Counted from the stretch's first letter, positions 8,374 to 16,932 are shown. The stretch: DNA of 33,858 bases from Candidatus Faecousia faecigallinarum (GCA_018712145.1 DVHJ01000025.1:1-33858), one strand, 5' to 3'. Notes: generated from the letters alone by a model not told the origin. Translations and numbers: made by a program.

Positions 8374-8402
8374 TTGACTTTCGGTGGGTTATGGCATATA
8401 AT
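8374..8402 (+). promoter_or_regulatory. Sigma-A promoter of the topoisomerase operon
   Basis: TTGACT at 8374-8379, a 17-nt spacer and a perfect TATAAT at 8397-8402. The predicted start of transcription near 8409 excludes an ATG at 8401 and supports translation from 8436. Confidence 0.85.
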
Positions 8403-8435
8403 GAACACAAATTACCAACCGGCAATGGGGGAACT

Positions 8436-10412
8436 ATGGCAAGAAAAAAAGCGTATGACAATACCTCAATCTCTATGCTGAAAGAGGAAGAGCGGGTCCG
8501 TAAGCGTCCCGCTGTTATTTTCGGTTCCGACGACCTGGAGGGCTGCAAGCATGCGGTGTTTGAGATTCTGTCCAACGCCATTGACGAGGCCCGGGAGGGC
8601 TATGGCGACCTGATTACCGTCACCCGGTATGCGGATCTGTCGGTGGATGTGGAGGACTTCGGCCGGGGCTGTCCGGTGGATTGGAACGAGAAGGAGCAGC
8701 GGTATAACTGGGAGCTGGTGTTCTGCGAGATGTACGCCGGGGGAAAATACGACGCCGGGGGAGAAAATTACGAGTATTCCCTGGGCCTCAACGGCCTGGG
8801 CTCCTGCGCCACCCAATATGCTTCGGAGTACTTTGACGCCGTCATCCGCCGGGACGGCTACACCTATACCCTCCATTTTGAGAAGGGGAAGAACATTGGC
8901 GGCCTGCACAAGGCCCCTGCCGACCGGAAAAAAACCGGCTCCTATTTCCGGTGGCGGCCGGACCGGGAGGTGTTCACCGACATTGACATCCCGGCGGAGT
9001 ACTACCGGGATGTGATCCGCCGCCAGGCGGTGGTGAATCCCGGGGTGCGGTTCCGGTTCCGCAACCAGGTGGACGGGAAATTCCAGGTGGAGGAGTTTTG
9101 CTATGAACGGGGCATTGTCCAGTATTTGGAGGAGCTGACCGGGGACGACGCGTTTACCATGCCCGCCTATTTTGAGGCGGAGCGCCGGGGCCGGGACAGC
9201 GAGAACCGGCCGGAGATGAAGCTGAAAATTACCGCCGCGTTCTGCTTTTCCAAGAAAATCAGCCATATCGAGTATTACCACAACTCCTCCTGGCTGGAGC
9301 ACGGCGGCGCGCCGGAAAAGGCGGCCCGCTCCGGCTTCGTGGCGGCTTTTGACAAATACATCCGGGACACCGGGAAGTATGCCAAAAATGAGAGTAAGCT
9401 CACCTTCCAGGATATCCAGGACTCCCTGGTGCTGGTGACCAACTGCTTTTCCACCATTGCCAGCTTTGAAAACCAGACGAAAAAATCGGTGAACAGCAAA
9501 TTTATCCAGGAAGCCATGACCGCCTTTTTCCGGGAGAATCTCCAGGTCTGGTTCTTGGAAAACAAGGCGGAGGCCGACCGGGCGGTGGAGCAGATCCTGG
9601 TGAACAAGCACAGCCGGGAATCGGCGGAAAAGGCCAAGCTCACCATGAAAAAGAAGCTGTCCGGCGCCATGGACATCAGCAACCGGGTGCAGAAGTTTGT
9701 GGACTGCCGGAGCCGGGACGCGGCAAAGCGGGAGCTGTATATTGTGGAGGGCGACTCGGCCCTGGGCTCGGTCAAGCTGTCCCGGGACGCGGAATTTCAG
9801 GGCATTATGCCCATCCGGGGCAAAATCCTAAACTGCCTGAAGGCGGACTACAGCCGGATTTTCAAAAGCGAGATCATCACCGACCTGGTGAAGGTGATCG
9901 GCTGCGGGGTGGAGGTCACCGGCAAGCGGGGCAAGGACCTGACCGCCTTTGACTTGGGCAGCCTGCGGTGGAACAAGGTGGTCATTTGTACCGACGCCGA
10001 CGAAGACGGCTTCCAGATCCGCACCCTGGTGCTGACCATGCTCTACCGGCTCATGCCCACCCTGATCCAGGGGGGATATGTGTATATTGCCGAATCCCCC
10101 TTGTTTGAAATTATCTACAAGGACAAGACCTGGTTTGCCTACAACGAAGGGGAGAAGGCCAAAATTCTCAAGGAATTGGCGGGGAAAAAGCCCACCATCA
10201 ACCGCTCCAAGGGCCTGGGGGAAAACGACCCGGAAATGATGTGGATGACTACCATGAACCCGGAAACCCGGCGGCTGATCAAGGTGATGCCGGAAGACGC
10301 CCAGCGGACGGCCTACTATTTTGACATGCTGCTGGGCAACGGCCTGGCGGCCCGGAAGGATTTTATCGCGGAAAACGGCCAGCGGTATCTGGACCTGGCG
10401 GATCTGTCCTAA
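8436..10412 (+). CDS. parE: Type IIA DNA topoisomerase subunit B (ParE/GyrB family, divergent)
   Basis: A 658-residue ATPase and TOPRIM subunit that works with the A subunit encoded next to pass one DNA duplex through another. The GHKL ATPase region has SNAIDEA (46-52), DFGRGCP (74-80) and GLNGLGS (117-123, normally GGLHGVG). The TOPRIM metal site is EGDSALGS (438-445, normally EGDSAGGS) and DADEDG (520-525). RSKGLGE (590-596) matches the family's RYKGLGE. Several near-invariant positions are changed, so this is a divergent paralogue rather than the canonical GyrB; the symbol is by family and pairing only. The ATG at 8436 follows GGGGGA at 8427-8432 and a consensus promoter. The A-subunit gene begins 14 nt after the stop. 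Confidence 0.88.
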   Translation: MARKKAYDNTSISMLKEEERVRKRPAVIFGSDDLEGCKHAVFEILSNAIDEAREGYGDLITVTRYADLSVDVEDFGRGCPVDWNEKEQRYNWELVFCEMYAGGKYDAGGENYEYSLGLNGLGSCATQYASEYFDAVIRRDGYTYTLHFEKGKNIGGLHKAPADRKKTGSYFRWRPDREVFTDIDIPAEYYRDVIRRQAVVNPGVRFRFRNQVDGKFQVEEFCYERGIVQYLEELTGDDAFTMPAYFEAERRGRDSENRPEMKLKITAAFCFSKKISHIEYYHNSSWLEHGGAPEKAARSGFVAAFDKYIRDTGKYAKNESKLTFQDIQDSLVLVTNCFSTIASFENQTKKSVNSKFIQEAMTAFFRENLQVWFLENKAEADRAVEQILVNKHSRESAEKAKLTMKKKLSGAMDISNRVQKFVDCRSRDAAKRELYIVEGDSALGSVKLSRDAEFQGIMPIRGKILNCLKADYSRIFKSEIITDLVKVIGCGVEVTGKRGKDLTAFDLGSLRWNKVVICTDADEDGFQIRTLVLTMLYRLMPTLIQGGYVYIAESPLFEIIYKDKTWFAYNEGEKAKILKELAGKKPTINRSKGLGENDPEMMWMTTMNPETRRLIKVMPEDAQRTAYYFDMLLGNGLAARKDFIAENGQRYLDLADLS

Positions 10413-10426
10413 CAGGGAGGTAAGCA

Positions 10427-12655
10427 ATGGCGAAAAAGAAAAAAGACCAGCAGGTGGTTGGCCTCCGGGGCACGGTGCAGGAGCAGCCCATCACCGAAAC
10501 CCTGGAGCTGAACTACATGCCCTATGCCATGAGCGTCATTGTCTCCCGGGCCATTCCGGAGATTGACGGCTTCAAGCCCTCCCACCGGAAGCTGCTGTAC
10601 ACCATGTACAAAATGGGCCTGCTCACCGGCGGCAGGACGAAATCCGCCAATATTGTGGGCCAGACCATGCGGCTCAACCCCCACGGCGACGCGGCCATTT
10701 ACGACACCATGGTGCGGCTGTCCCGGGGCTACGGGGCGCTGCTGCACCCCTTCGTGGACTCCAAGGGCAACTTCGGCAAGGTCTACTCCCGGGACATGGC
10801 CTATGCCGCCGCCCGGTATACCGAGGCCAAGCTGGACGGCATCTGCGCCGAGCTGTTCCGGGACATGGACTACAACACCGTGGATATGGTGGACAATTAC
10901 GACGGCACCATGGAAGAGCCGGTGCTGCTGCCCACCACCTTTCCCAACGTGCTGGTCTCGGCCAACACCGGCATTGCCGTGGGCATGGCCAGCAACATCT
11001 GCGGCTTTAACCTGGCGGAGGTGTGCCGGGCCGCCATCGCCAGAATCCAGAATCCGGACAGCGACCCGTTGGCGGTCATGCCCGCCCCGGATTTCCCCAC
11101 CGGCGGGGAGCTGCTCTATGACCCGGCGGAAATGGGGGCCATCTACCAAACCGGCCGGGGCAGCTTCCGCCTGCGGGCAAAGTGGCGGTATGTGAAAGCG
11201 GGCAACCTGATTGAAATCGGCCAGATTCCCTACACCACCACCGTGGAGGCCATTATGGACAAGGTGGCGGAGTTGATCCGGGCAGGGAAAATCCGGGAAA
11301 TCGGGGACATGCGGGATGAAACGGACCTGTCCGGTCTGAAGCTCACCATCGACTTAAAGCGGGGGGTGGACCCGGAGAAGCTGATGGCCAAGCTCTTCCG
11401 CCTGACCCCCCTCCAGGACACCTACCCCTGCAATTTCAACATTCTCATTGCCGGCATGCCCAAGGTGATGGGGGTGGGGGAGATCCTGGATGAGTGGATC
11501 GCCTGGCGGCAGCAGTGCGTCAAGCGGCGGGTGTTTTACCGGCTGGGCAAGAAGCGGGACAAGCTCCACCTGCTCCGGGGCCTGGAGCGGATTTTGCTGG
11601 ACATCGACAAGGCCATCGCCATTATCCGCCAGACCGAGCTGGAGGCGGATGTGGTGCCCAACCTGATGATTGGCTTCGGCATCGACCAAATCCAGGCGGA
11701 GTTTGTGGCGGAGATCAAGCTGAGAAACATCAACAAGGAATATATCTTGAAACGCACCGCCGAAACCGGGGCGCTGGAGAAGGAGATCCGGCAGCTGGAG
11801 GCCACCTTAAACAGCCCCCGGCGGATCAAAACCCTGATTGTGGGGGAACTGGAGCAGGTGATCAAGGGCTACGGCCAGCCCCGGAAAACGGAACTGGTGT
11901 ACCAGTGGGACGACGCCGCGGCGGAGGAGGAAGAGGCCCCGCCGGACTACCCGGTGACGGTGTTTGTCTCCCGGGAGGGGTACTTCAAAAAAATCACCCC
12001 CCAGTCCCTCCGGTCTTCCGGGGAGCAGAAGTTTAAAGACGGGGACAGTCTTGCTTTCTCCCGGCAGGTGACCAACCAGGCGGAGCTATTGGCCTTTACC
12101 GACAAATTCCAGTGCTACAAAGCCCGGGTATCGGACTTTGCCGGCGGCAAAGCCGCCCAATTGGGGGATTACCTGCCCACCAAGCTGGGCTTTGACCCGG
12201 GGGAAACCCTGCTGCAGGTGGTGCTGCCCGGGGATTACGGCGGCTTTGTCCTGTTCTGCTTTGAAAACGGCAAGGTGGCCAAGGTGCCCCTGTCCGCTTA
12301 CGGCACCAAATCCAACCGGAAGAAGCTCACCGGCGCTTTTTCGGACAAGTGTCCGGTGCGCACCATCCTGGCCATGGCGGAAGACGGCCAGGTGGCGGCC
12401 TATTCCAGCGACGGCCGGGCCATGATTTTCTCCACCGCCCAGCTGACCCCCAAAGCCACCCGCACCACCCAGGGCGTGGCGGTGCTCACCCTGCGGAAGA
12501 AGGCCGCCTTAGACCGGGTGGTGCCGGTGGAGGAGAGCGGCATTGTCCAAACCGCCCGGTATAAGGGGCGGAGCCTGCCGGCGGCGGGGGCAATCCTGCG
12601 GCCGGAGGATGTGGCCCAGATGACCCTGGCCCTGGACGGAGAGGAACCGCAATAA
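10427..12655 (+). CDS. parC: Type IIA DNA topoisomerase subunit A (ParC/GyrA family)
   Basis: A 742-residue DNA breakage-rejoining subunit. The N-terminal region has NYMPYAMSVIVSRAIPEIDG (29-48), typical of GyrA/ParC, and the active-site pair R130-Y131 in AAARYTEAKL, where Tyr131 should form the covalent link to DNA. A long coiled-coil region follows (about 370-480). The C-terminal third contains blade-like repeats such as VFVSREGYFKKI and VAAYSSDGRAMIF, expected of the DNA-wrapping beta-pinwheel. A GyrA-box is not obvious, which favours ParC over GyrA. The RBS is GGGAGG at 10415-10420. It is cotranscribed with the B subunit upstream and probably with the YitT gene 30 nt downstream. Whether the complex supercoils, relaxes or decatenates cannot be read from sequence. 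Confidence 0.88.
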   Translation: MAKKKKDQQVVGLRGTVQEQPITETLELNYMPYAMSVIVSRAIPEIDGFKPSHRKLLYTMYKMGLLTGGRTKSANIVGQTMRLNPHGDAAIYDTMVRLSRGYGALLHPFVDSKGNFGKVYSRDMAYAAARYTEAKLDGICAELFRDMDYNTVDMVDNYDGTMEEPVLLPTTFPNVLVSANTGIAVGMASNICGFNLAEVCRAAIARIQNPDSDPLAVMPAPDFPTGGELLYDPAEMGAIYQTGRGSFRLRAKWRYVKAGNLIEIGQIPYTTTVEAIMDKVAELIRAGKIREIGDMRDETDLSGLKLTIDLKRGVDPEKLMAKLFRLTPLQDTYPCNFNILIAGMPKVMGVGEILDEWIAWRQQCVKRRVFYRLGKKRDKLHLLRGLERILLDIDKAIAIIRQTELEADVVPNLMIGFGIDQIQAEFVAEIKLRNINKEYILKRTAETGALEKEIRQLEATLNSPRRIKTLIVGELEQVIKGYGQPRKTELVYQWDDAAAEEEEAPPDYPVTVFVSREGYFKKITPQSLRSSGEQKFKDGDSLAFSRQVTNQAELLAFTDKFQCYKARVSDFAGGKAAQLGDYLPTKLGFDPGETLLQVVLPGDYGGFVLFCFENGKVAKVPLSAYGTKSNRKKLTGAFSDKCPVRTILAMAEDGQVAAYSSDGRAMIFSTAQLTPKATRTTQGVAVLTLRKKAALDRVVPVEESGIVQTARYKGRSLPAAGAILRPEDVAQMTLALDGEEPQ

Positions 12656-12685
12656 AACGAGACAGAACGAAGGGAGCGCGACAGT

Positions 12686-13549
12686 GTGAAAAAATTCTGG
12701 ATGCAAGTAAAATGGCTTCCCACCGTAGTGCTGGGATGCGCGGTATTTTCCCTTGGCTTCGATCTTTTCCTCGCCCCCCACGAGATTAACTGCGGCGGCC
12801 TGTCCGGCCTTGCCCAGGTACTGGTGGAGTGGTTCGGCCTGGGCACGGTGGGCCAGGTGACGGCGCTGATCAACGTGCCCCTGTTTATCCTGGGGGGCAA
12901 GAAAATCGGCAAGCGGTTTTTCTTCGGCTCGTTTGTGGGCATGATGGCCATGTCCGGCTTTTTGGATTTGTTTACCGCCATTCCCGTGCCCCAAACCGAG
13001 CCGCTGCTGGGGTCCCTGTACGGCGGCCTGATTTCCGGCGTGGGTATGGGCCTGGTGTTTTTGTCCGGCGTGTCCTCCGGCGGTACGGATATCATTGTCC
13101 GGCTGATTAAGCGCCGCCACCGGAATGTGCCCATCGGCAGGATTTCCCTGTGCCTGGACGTGGCGGTGGCCCTGCTCACCGGTATTGTCTTTGAAGATTT
13201 CAGCAAAACCCTGTACAGCGGCGTGACCCTGTATGTCAGCTCCATGATCATCGACGGGGTGATCTACCGGTTCGACTATTCCAAGGTGGCGCTGATTATT
13301 TCCGGCAAGTATGAGAAAATTGCCCAGGCCATCACCCAGAAGCTGGGCCGGGGGGTGACCCTGCTGGACGGGGCGGGGTACTACAGCCGGAAGGAAACCC
13401 AGGTTGTTCTCTCGGCCATCAAGCGCCAGCAGGTGGCGGAGCTGAAGGAGCTGGTGGTGGCCATTGACCCGGACGCCTTCATCATCCTCCAGGAGGCCCA
13501 CCAGGTGCTGGGGGACGGCTTCGGCCATTACTCCGAGGACGAGCTATGA
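12686..13549 (+). CDS. YitT family membrane protein
   Basis: A 287-residue protein starting at a GTG preceded by AGGGAG (12671-12676). Five to six hydrophobic segments occupy about residues 10-175, including LPTVVLGCAVFSLGFDLFL and LISGVGMGLVFLSGVSSGGT. The motif GLSGLAQVL near residues 37-45 and SSGGTDII are typical of YitT. The C-terminal roughly 80 residues (YYSRKETQVVLSAIKRQQVAELKELV, split over residues about 230-255) form the soluble DUF2179 domain, which in related proteins binds nucleotide-like ligands. The transported substrate is unknown. It probably belongs to the topoisomerase operon. Its stop overlaps the ATG of the next gene (ATGA), so the lipoprotein downstream is translationally coupled to it. 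Confidence 0.88.
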   Translation: MKKFWMQVKWLPTVVLGCAVFSLGFDLFLAPHEINCGGLSGLAQVLVEWFGLGTVGQVTALINVPLFILGGKKIGKRFFFGSFVGMMAMSGFLDLFTAIPVPQTEPLLGSLYGGLISGVGMGLVFLSGVSSGGTDIIVRLIKRRHRNVPIGRISLCLDVAVALLTGIVFEDFSKTLYSGVTLYVSSMIIDGVIYRFDYSKVALIISGKYEKIAQAITQKLGRGVTLLDGAGYYSRKETQVVLSAIKRQQVAELKELVVAIDPDAFIILQEAHQVLGDGFGHYSEDEL

Positions 13550-14790
13550 GGGCCGCCGCTTGGGGCATCCTGCTGCTGCTCCTGCTGCTGCCCGGCTGCA
13601 CCGGCTGGACCAGCGGCAGCTATGTCTCCGTGTCCCCCCACATGGAGGCCTATGCCCAGACCAACCCGGTGGATACGGTGACCGTCGGGGATTACCAGGA
13701 ATTGGTCAGCGCCCTGACCGGTCTGGTGGAGGAGCATGTGGAGGAGGCCTCCGTGGATGTGAGCCGCTACGGGGAAAATCTGGAGACGGATTTGGACAGG
13801 GCGGTGGCCGAGGTGCTCCGGGAAGATCCCCTGGCCGCCTATGCCGTGGAGGACATGGTTGTCCAGGCGGCAGAGGTGGGGGCCCGGCGCATGGCCTCGG
13901 TGACCATTGCCTACAGCCGGACCCAGGAGCAGATCCGGCAGATCCAGCCGGTGTGGGGCCAGGACGGAGTGCGGCAGAAAGTGGCCCAGGCCCTGGATGA
14001 GGCGGAACCCAGGGTCACCCTGCGGGTGTCCAGCTACCGCCCCCTGGATATTGCCGGCTATGTCCGCCAGTACTATGCCCAGCACTTGGATACCATCATG
14101 GAGTGCCCGGAGGTGGAGGTGTCGGTCTATCCGGAGACGGGCAGCGCCCGGATTTTGGAGATTTCCTTTACCTACACCACAGCCCAGGCCACGCTGCTGA
14201 ACATGGGCAGAGAGGTGCAGATTATGCTCACCTCCGCCGCCGGGTATGTCCGGGGACAGAGCAGCCAGCAGGCCGTGGCAGAGCGGCTGTATTCCTTCTT
14301 GCGGCCGCTGTATACCGAGGAAGGCACAACCGCCACCCCGGTGTTCAGCCTGTTGTGCCAGGGGATTGGGGACAGCCAGTCCCTGGCCCAGGTCTATGGG
14401 CTGCTGTGCAGCCAGGTGGGGGTGGAGAGCCAGGTGGTTTCCGGCACCCGGGACGGGGAGCCGTGGTACTGGAATATTCTGCTGCTGGACGGGCTGTATT
14501 GCCACGTGGACCTGCTGGCGGATTGGGACGGCGGCGCCCTCCGGATGCGGTTTGACGGGGAAATGGCCGGCTATCAGTGGGATACGGCGGCCTACCCATC
14601 CTGCCCGGAGCCCCAGATTCCCGATAACCCGCCGGTGGAAACCGAACCGGTGGAGACCACCCGCCCCACAGAGGAGGCCACCGGGCCGGCCGAGACCCAG
14701 CCGCCGCCGGAGGAGTCTGCCCCGCCGCCGGAAACGGAAACCCAGCCTGAAGTTTCTCTTTACAAACCCGGGGCAGTTTGGGTATACTAG
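13546..14790 (+). CDS. Lipoprotein with inactive transglutaminase-like domain
   Basis: A 414-residue predicted lipoprotein. A short hydrophobic leader ends in LLLPGC, with lipidation cysteine C18. Residues about 40-250 are unassigned. Residues about 268-328 resemble the transglutaminase/protease-like fold: GDSQSLAQVYGLLCSQVGVES aligns with the catalytic-cysteine helix, and WYWNILLLDG then CHVDLLADWD align with the His and Asp strands. The catalytic Cys position is Ser277 and the His position is Trp307, while Asp322 is kept, so the domain is probably not an active transglutaminase and may bind peptide or cell wall. The last 60 residues are rich in Pro, Glu and Thr. Its start overlaps the yitT stop, and the prfB promoter lies in its last codons. 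The fold assignment is by pattern and is moderate. Confidence 0.7.
   Translation: MRAAAWGILLLLLLLPGCTGWTSGSYVSVSPHMEAYAQTNPVDTVTVGDYQELVSALTGLVEEHVEEASVDVSRYGENLETDLDRAVAEVLREDPLAAYAVEDMVVQAAEVGARRMASVTIAYSRTQEQIRQIQPVWGQDGVRQKVAQALDEAEPRVTLRVSSYRPLDIAGYVRQYYAQHLDTIMECPEVEVSVYPETGSARILEISFTYTTAQATLLNMGREVQIMLTSAAGYVRGQSSQQAVAERLYSFLRPLYTEEGTTATPVFSLLCQGIGDSQSLAQVYGLLCSQVGVESQVVSGTRDGEPWYWNILLLDGLYCHVDLLADWDGGALRMRFDGEMAGYQWDTAAYPSCPEPQIPDNPPVETEPVETTRPTEEATGPAETQPPPEESAPPPETETQPEVSLYKPGAVWVY
14759..14788 (+). promoter_or_regulatory. Sigma-A promoter of prfB inside the lipoprotein gene
   Basis: TTTACA at 14759-14764, an 18-nt spacer and TATACT at 14783-14788. The -10 box overlaps the stop codon of the upstream gene. 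The start of transcription should be near 14795, giving a leader of about 28 nt to the ATG at 14823. Confidence 0.65.
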
Positions 14791-14822
14791 GAAGAAATCA
14801 TGACAGAATGCGAGTGGGTCAT

Positions 14823-15947
14823 ATGATCGAATTTGAAGAGTACAAAGTAAAATTAAATGACCTTCAGCCCAAGCTGGAGGCGTTGGCCGGATCGTTGAAC
14901 CTGGAAGGAGCCAAGCAGGAGCTGGAGCGGCTCCACGCCATGCAGGAAGCCCCCGGGTTTTGGGAAAACCCGGAAAAATCCCAGAAAATTGTGGTGAAGG
15001 CCAAGCAGCTGGAGTCCAAGCTGGAAAAGTTCCGGAAAATGACCGCCCAGTGGGAGGATTTGGCCACCATTTGCGAGATGGCCCTGGAGGAAAACGACGG
15101 CTCCATGCTGCCGGAATTGAAGGAGGGCTTTGCCCAGCTCACCCAGCAGATGGATGAGGCCCGGCTGGAAACCCTGCTCACCGGGGAGTACGACGGGAAC
15201 AATGCCCTCATGTCCTTCCACGCCGGGGCCGGCGGCACGGAGGCCCAGGATTGGTGCCAGATGCTCTACCGGATGTATACCCGCTGGGCGGAGGCCCACG
15301 GCTACACCTACCAGATCCTGGACTACCAGGAGGGGGAGGAAGCCGGGCTGAAATCGGCGGACATCGCCGTGGTGGGGGAAAATGCCTACGGCTTTCTGAA
15401 GGGGGAAAACGGGGTGCACCGGCTGGTGCGGGTGTCTCCCTTTGACGCCAACGCCCGGCGGCAGACCTCTTTTGCGGCGGTGGAGGTGATTCCGGAAATT
15501 GAGGACACCTCCAACGATGTGGAGATCCGGGACGAGGACATTGAGATGCAGGTTTACCGTTCCTCCGGCGCCGGCGGCCAGCACATCAACAAGACCTCCT
15601 CCGCCGTCCGGTTGATACACAAGCCCACCGGCATTGTGGTGGCCTGCCAGACAGAGCGCAGCCAATTCCAGAACCGGGAAACCTGTATGCGGATGCTCCG
15701 GTCCAAGCTGGTGGAGATCAAGGAGCGGGAGCATTTGGACAAGATTTCCGACATCAAGGGCGTCCAGCAGAAGATTGAGTGGGGCAGCCAGATCCGGAAC
15801 TATGTGTTCATGCCCTATACCCTGGTGAAGGATACCAGAACCGGCTGCGAAACCGCAAATGTGAACGCGGTGATGGACGGGGCCCTGGATCCCTTCATTA
15901 ACGCCTACCTGACCTGCCTGGCCACCGGCAACTGGGTGACCAAATAA
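14823..15947 (+). CDS. prfB: Peptide chain release factor 2
   Basis: A 374-residue release factor that recognises UGA and UAA and triggers peptide release on the ribosome. The stop-codon reading motif SPF is at 205-207 and the peptidyl-transferase motif GGQ at 251-253, within SSGAGGQHINKTSSAVR. The length matches full-size RF2. I chose ATG 14823 because the protein then begins MIEFEEYKVKL as expected for clostridial RF2; ATG 14808 is an in-frame alternative and neither has a strong RBS. Unlike many bacteria there is no internal UGA near codon 25, so this gene lacks the autoregulatory programmed frameshift. It has its own promoter, and secG follows under a separate one. Confidence 0.95.
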   Translation: MIEFEEYKVKLNDLQPKLEALAGSLNLEGAKQELERLHAMQEAPGFWENPEKSQKIVVKAKQLESKLEKFRKMTAQWEDLATICEMALEENDGSMLPELKEGFAQLTQQMDEARLETLLTGEYDGNNALMSFHAGAGGTEAQDWCQMLYRMYTRWAEAHGYTYQILDYQEGEEAGLKSADIAVVGENAYGFLKGENGVHRLVRVSPFDANARRQTSFAAVEVIPEIEDTSNDVEIRDEDIEMQVYRSSGAGGQHINKTSSAVRLIHKPTGIVVACQTERSQFQNRETCMRMLRSKLVEIKEREHLDKISDIKGVQQKIEWGSQIRNYVFMPYTLVKDTRTGCETANVNAVMDGALDPFINAYLTCLATGNWVTK

Positions 15948-15970
15948 GCGGTAGATTTTGAAAAAATCAC

Positions 15971-15999
15971 TTGCTATCCGGCAAATCCTGTGGTATAAT
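15971..15999 (+). promoter_or_regulatory. Sigma-A promoter of secG
   Basis: TTGCTA at 15971-15976, a 17-nt spacer and a perfect TATAAT at 15994-15999, in the gap after prfB. The predicted leader of about 86 nt contains a stem (TTTGCCG 16044-16050 with CGGCAAA 16073-16079) that ends directly before the GGAGGT ribosome binding site. Confidence 0.75.
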
Positions 16000-16091
16000 C
16001 AACAGGCTTGTGTAATCCTGCGGGGTGTAATCTCGGCTCGCCGTTTGCCGGAAATACGGCTGCCGCCTGTGTCGGCAAATGGAGGTACCAT

Positions 16092-16331
16092 ATGAATGCT
16101 TTGGAAATTGTGTTGGCCGTTTTGCTGTGCCTGGTTAGCGTTTTGCTGATTGTGGTGATTATGCTGCAATCCGGCAAGGAAGCCGGTTTGTCCAGCGCCT
16201 TGGCCGGCGGCAGCAAGGACAGCTATTTGAATAAGTCCAAGCGGGGCAACAAGGATAAGCTGATGGCGTCCTGGACCAAGTGGATCGCTCTGGTGTTTGT
16301 CCTGCTGACCCTGGCGCTGAATCTGGTGTAA
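16092..16331 (+). CDS. secG: Preprotein translocase subunit SecG
   Basis: A 79-residue membrane protein of the SecYEG translocon. It has two hydrophobic helices (about 5-24 and 61-78) separated by the family's conserved loop: MLQSGKEAGLSSALAGG at about 24-40, then a short polar stretch. The start is ATG 16092, six nt after GGAGGT at 16081-16086; an in-frame extension upstream lacks any such site. It has its own promoter and is followed 10 nt after the stop by a strong terminator, so it is a single-gene unit. Confidence 0.93.
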   Translation: MNALEIVLAVLLCLVSVLLIVVIMLQSGKEAGLSSALAGGSKDSYLNKSKRGNKDKLMASWTKWIALVFVLLTLALNLV

Positions 16332-16341
16332 CGGCAAAAGT

Positions 16342-16389
16342 GGCTGTAATCCGCGCACTGCGGCCAGTGTGCGCTTTGCAGCCCTTTTT
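16342..16389 (+). terminator. Rho-independent terminator after secG
   Basis: A 19-nt arm at 16342-16360 pairs with 16365-16383 (closing GGCTG/CAGCC at the base, GCACTG/CAGTGT-type pairing at the top, three internal mismatches) around a CGGC loop. It is followed by C and five T at 16385-16389. Confidence 0.85.
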
Positions 16390-16424
16390 CATCATGCTTT
16401 ACCTGTTTGGAAAGGGGTTTGCCA

Positions 16425-16880
16425 ATGGAGTCAACTGGGTGCTTTTCGTATTTTACCATTTGCAGCAAGGAGGAGAGCGGCGCCTTCGCGCCGGAGGCCA
16501 TGACGGCGAAACTGGGCATCCGCCCGTTTTCCGGGTGGAAGATGGGCCAGCCCAACCCGGAGGGCGGCGGGTGCTATTCCAATTCCCGGTGGGATGCCTG
16601 CCGGGAGGAAAGTGCCAACGCCGGTACGCAGTGCATGAACATTGTCCGCCGGTTAAAGAGCAAAATCCCCGCGCTGCTGGATATTCGGGAGAAATGGAAT
16701 GTGGATTTCTTCCTGTGCGTGCAGGCCAATGTGGAAGCCGAGCCGCTGCCGGAGCTGGTGTTTGACCGGGATGTTTTGGCCTTTTGTTACTTAACCGGCA
16801 CAAAGGTGAAGGTGGAGCTGTGCCACCCTGCCCCGGAAATTCCGGAAATCCAGGATGCTGCGGCGGAAGGGGAGGAATAA
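16425..16880 (+). CDS. DUF4279 domain protein
   Basis: A 151-residue soluble protein. The order of features fits DUF4279: an early strand (CFSYFTI), then FAPEAMTAKLGIRPFSGWKMG with the conserved 'lgi.P...w..G' pattern, a middle helix around NIVRRLKSKIPALLDI, and late strands FFLCVQANV and VKVELCHP. No enzymatic motif is visible and the family has no settled function; members are often found as immunity-like or stress-associated proteins. ATG 16425 follows AAAGGGG (16411-16417). The gene lies between the secG terminator and a 49-residue gene with which it is probably cotranscribed. It has no clear promoter that I can identify. Seven cysteines in 151 residues is high for its size. Confidence 0.75.
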   Translation: MESTGCFSYFTICSKEESGAFAPEAMTAKLGIRPFSGWKMGQPNPEGGGCYSNSRWDACREESANAGTQCMNIVRRLKSKIPALLDIREKWNVDFFLCVQANVEAEPLPELVFDRDVLAFCYLTGTKVKVELCHPAPEIPEIQDAAAEGEE

Positions 16881-16932
16881 CTTCCAGGGTTTTTGCCGGT
16901 TTTCCGGGCAAACTGTCCGGGGAGGGATCCGG

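Noticed and set aside
1-8400. Open frames in repeat regions, with recurring strings such as HVIARSEATWQS, CHCEERSDVAIR and RASAHTGVAIR
   Set aside because: The same peptides recur wherever the nucleotide repeat occurs, in several frames and both strands. They are translations of the repeat, with no RBS or domain.
15948-16091. tRNA gene in the secG leader
   Set aside because: The hairpins do not form a cloverleaf, and no T-loop GTTCRA sequence is present.
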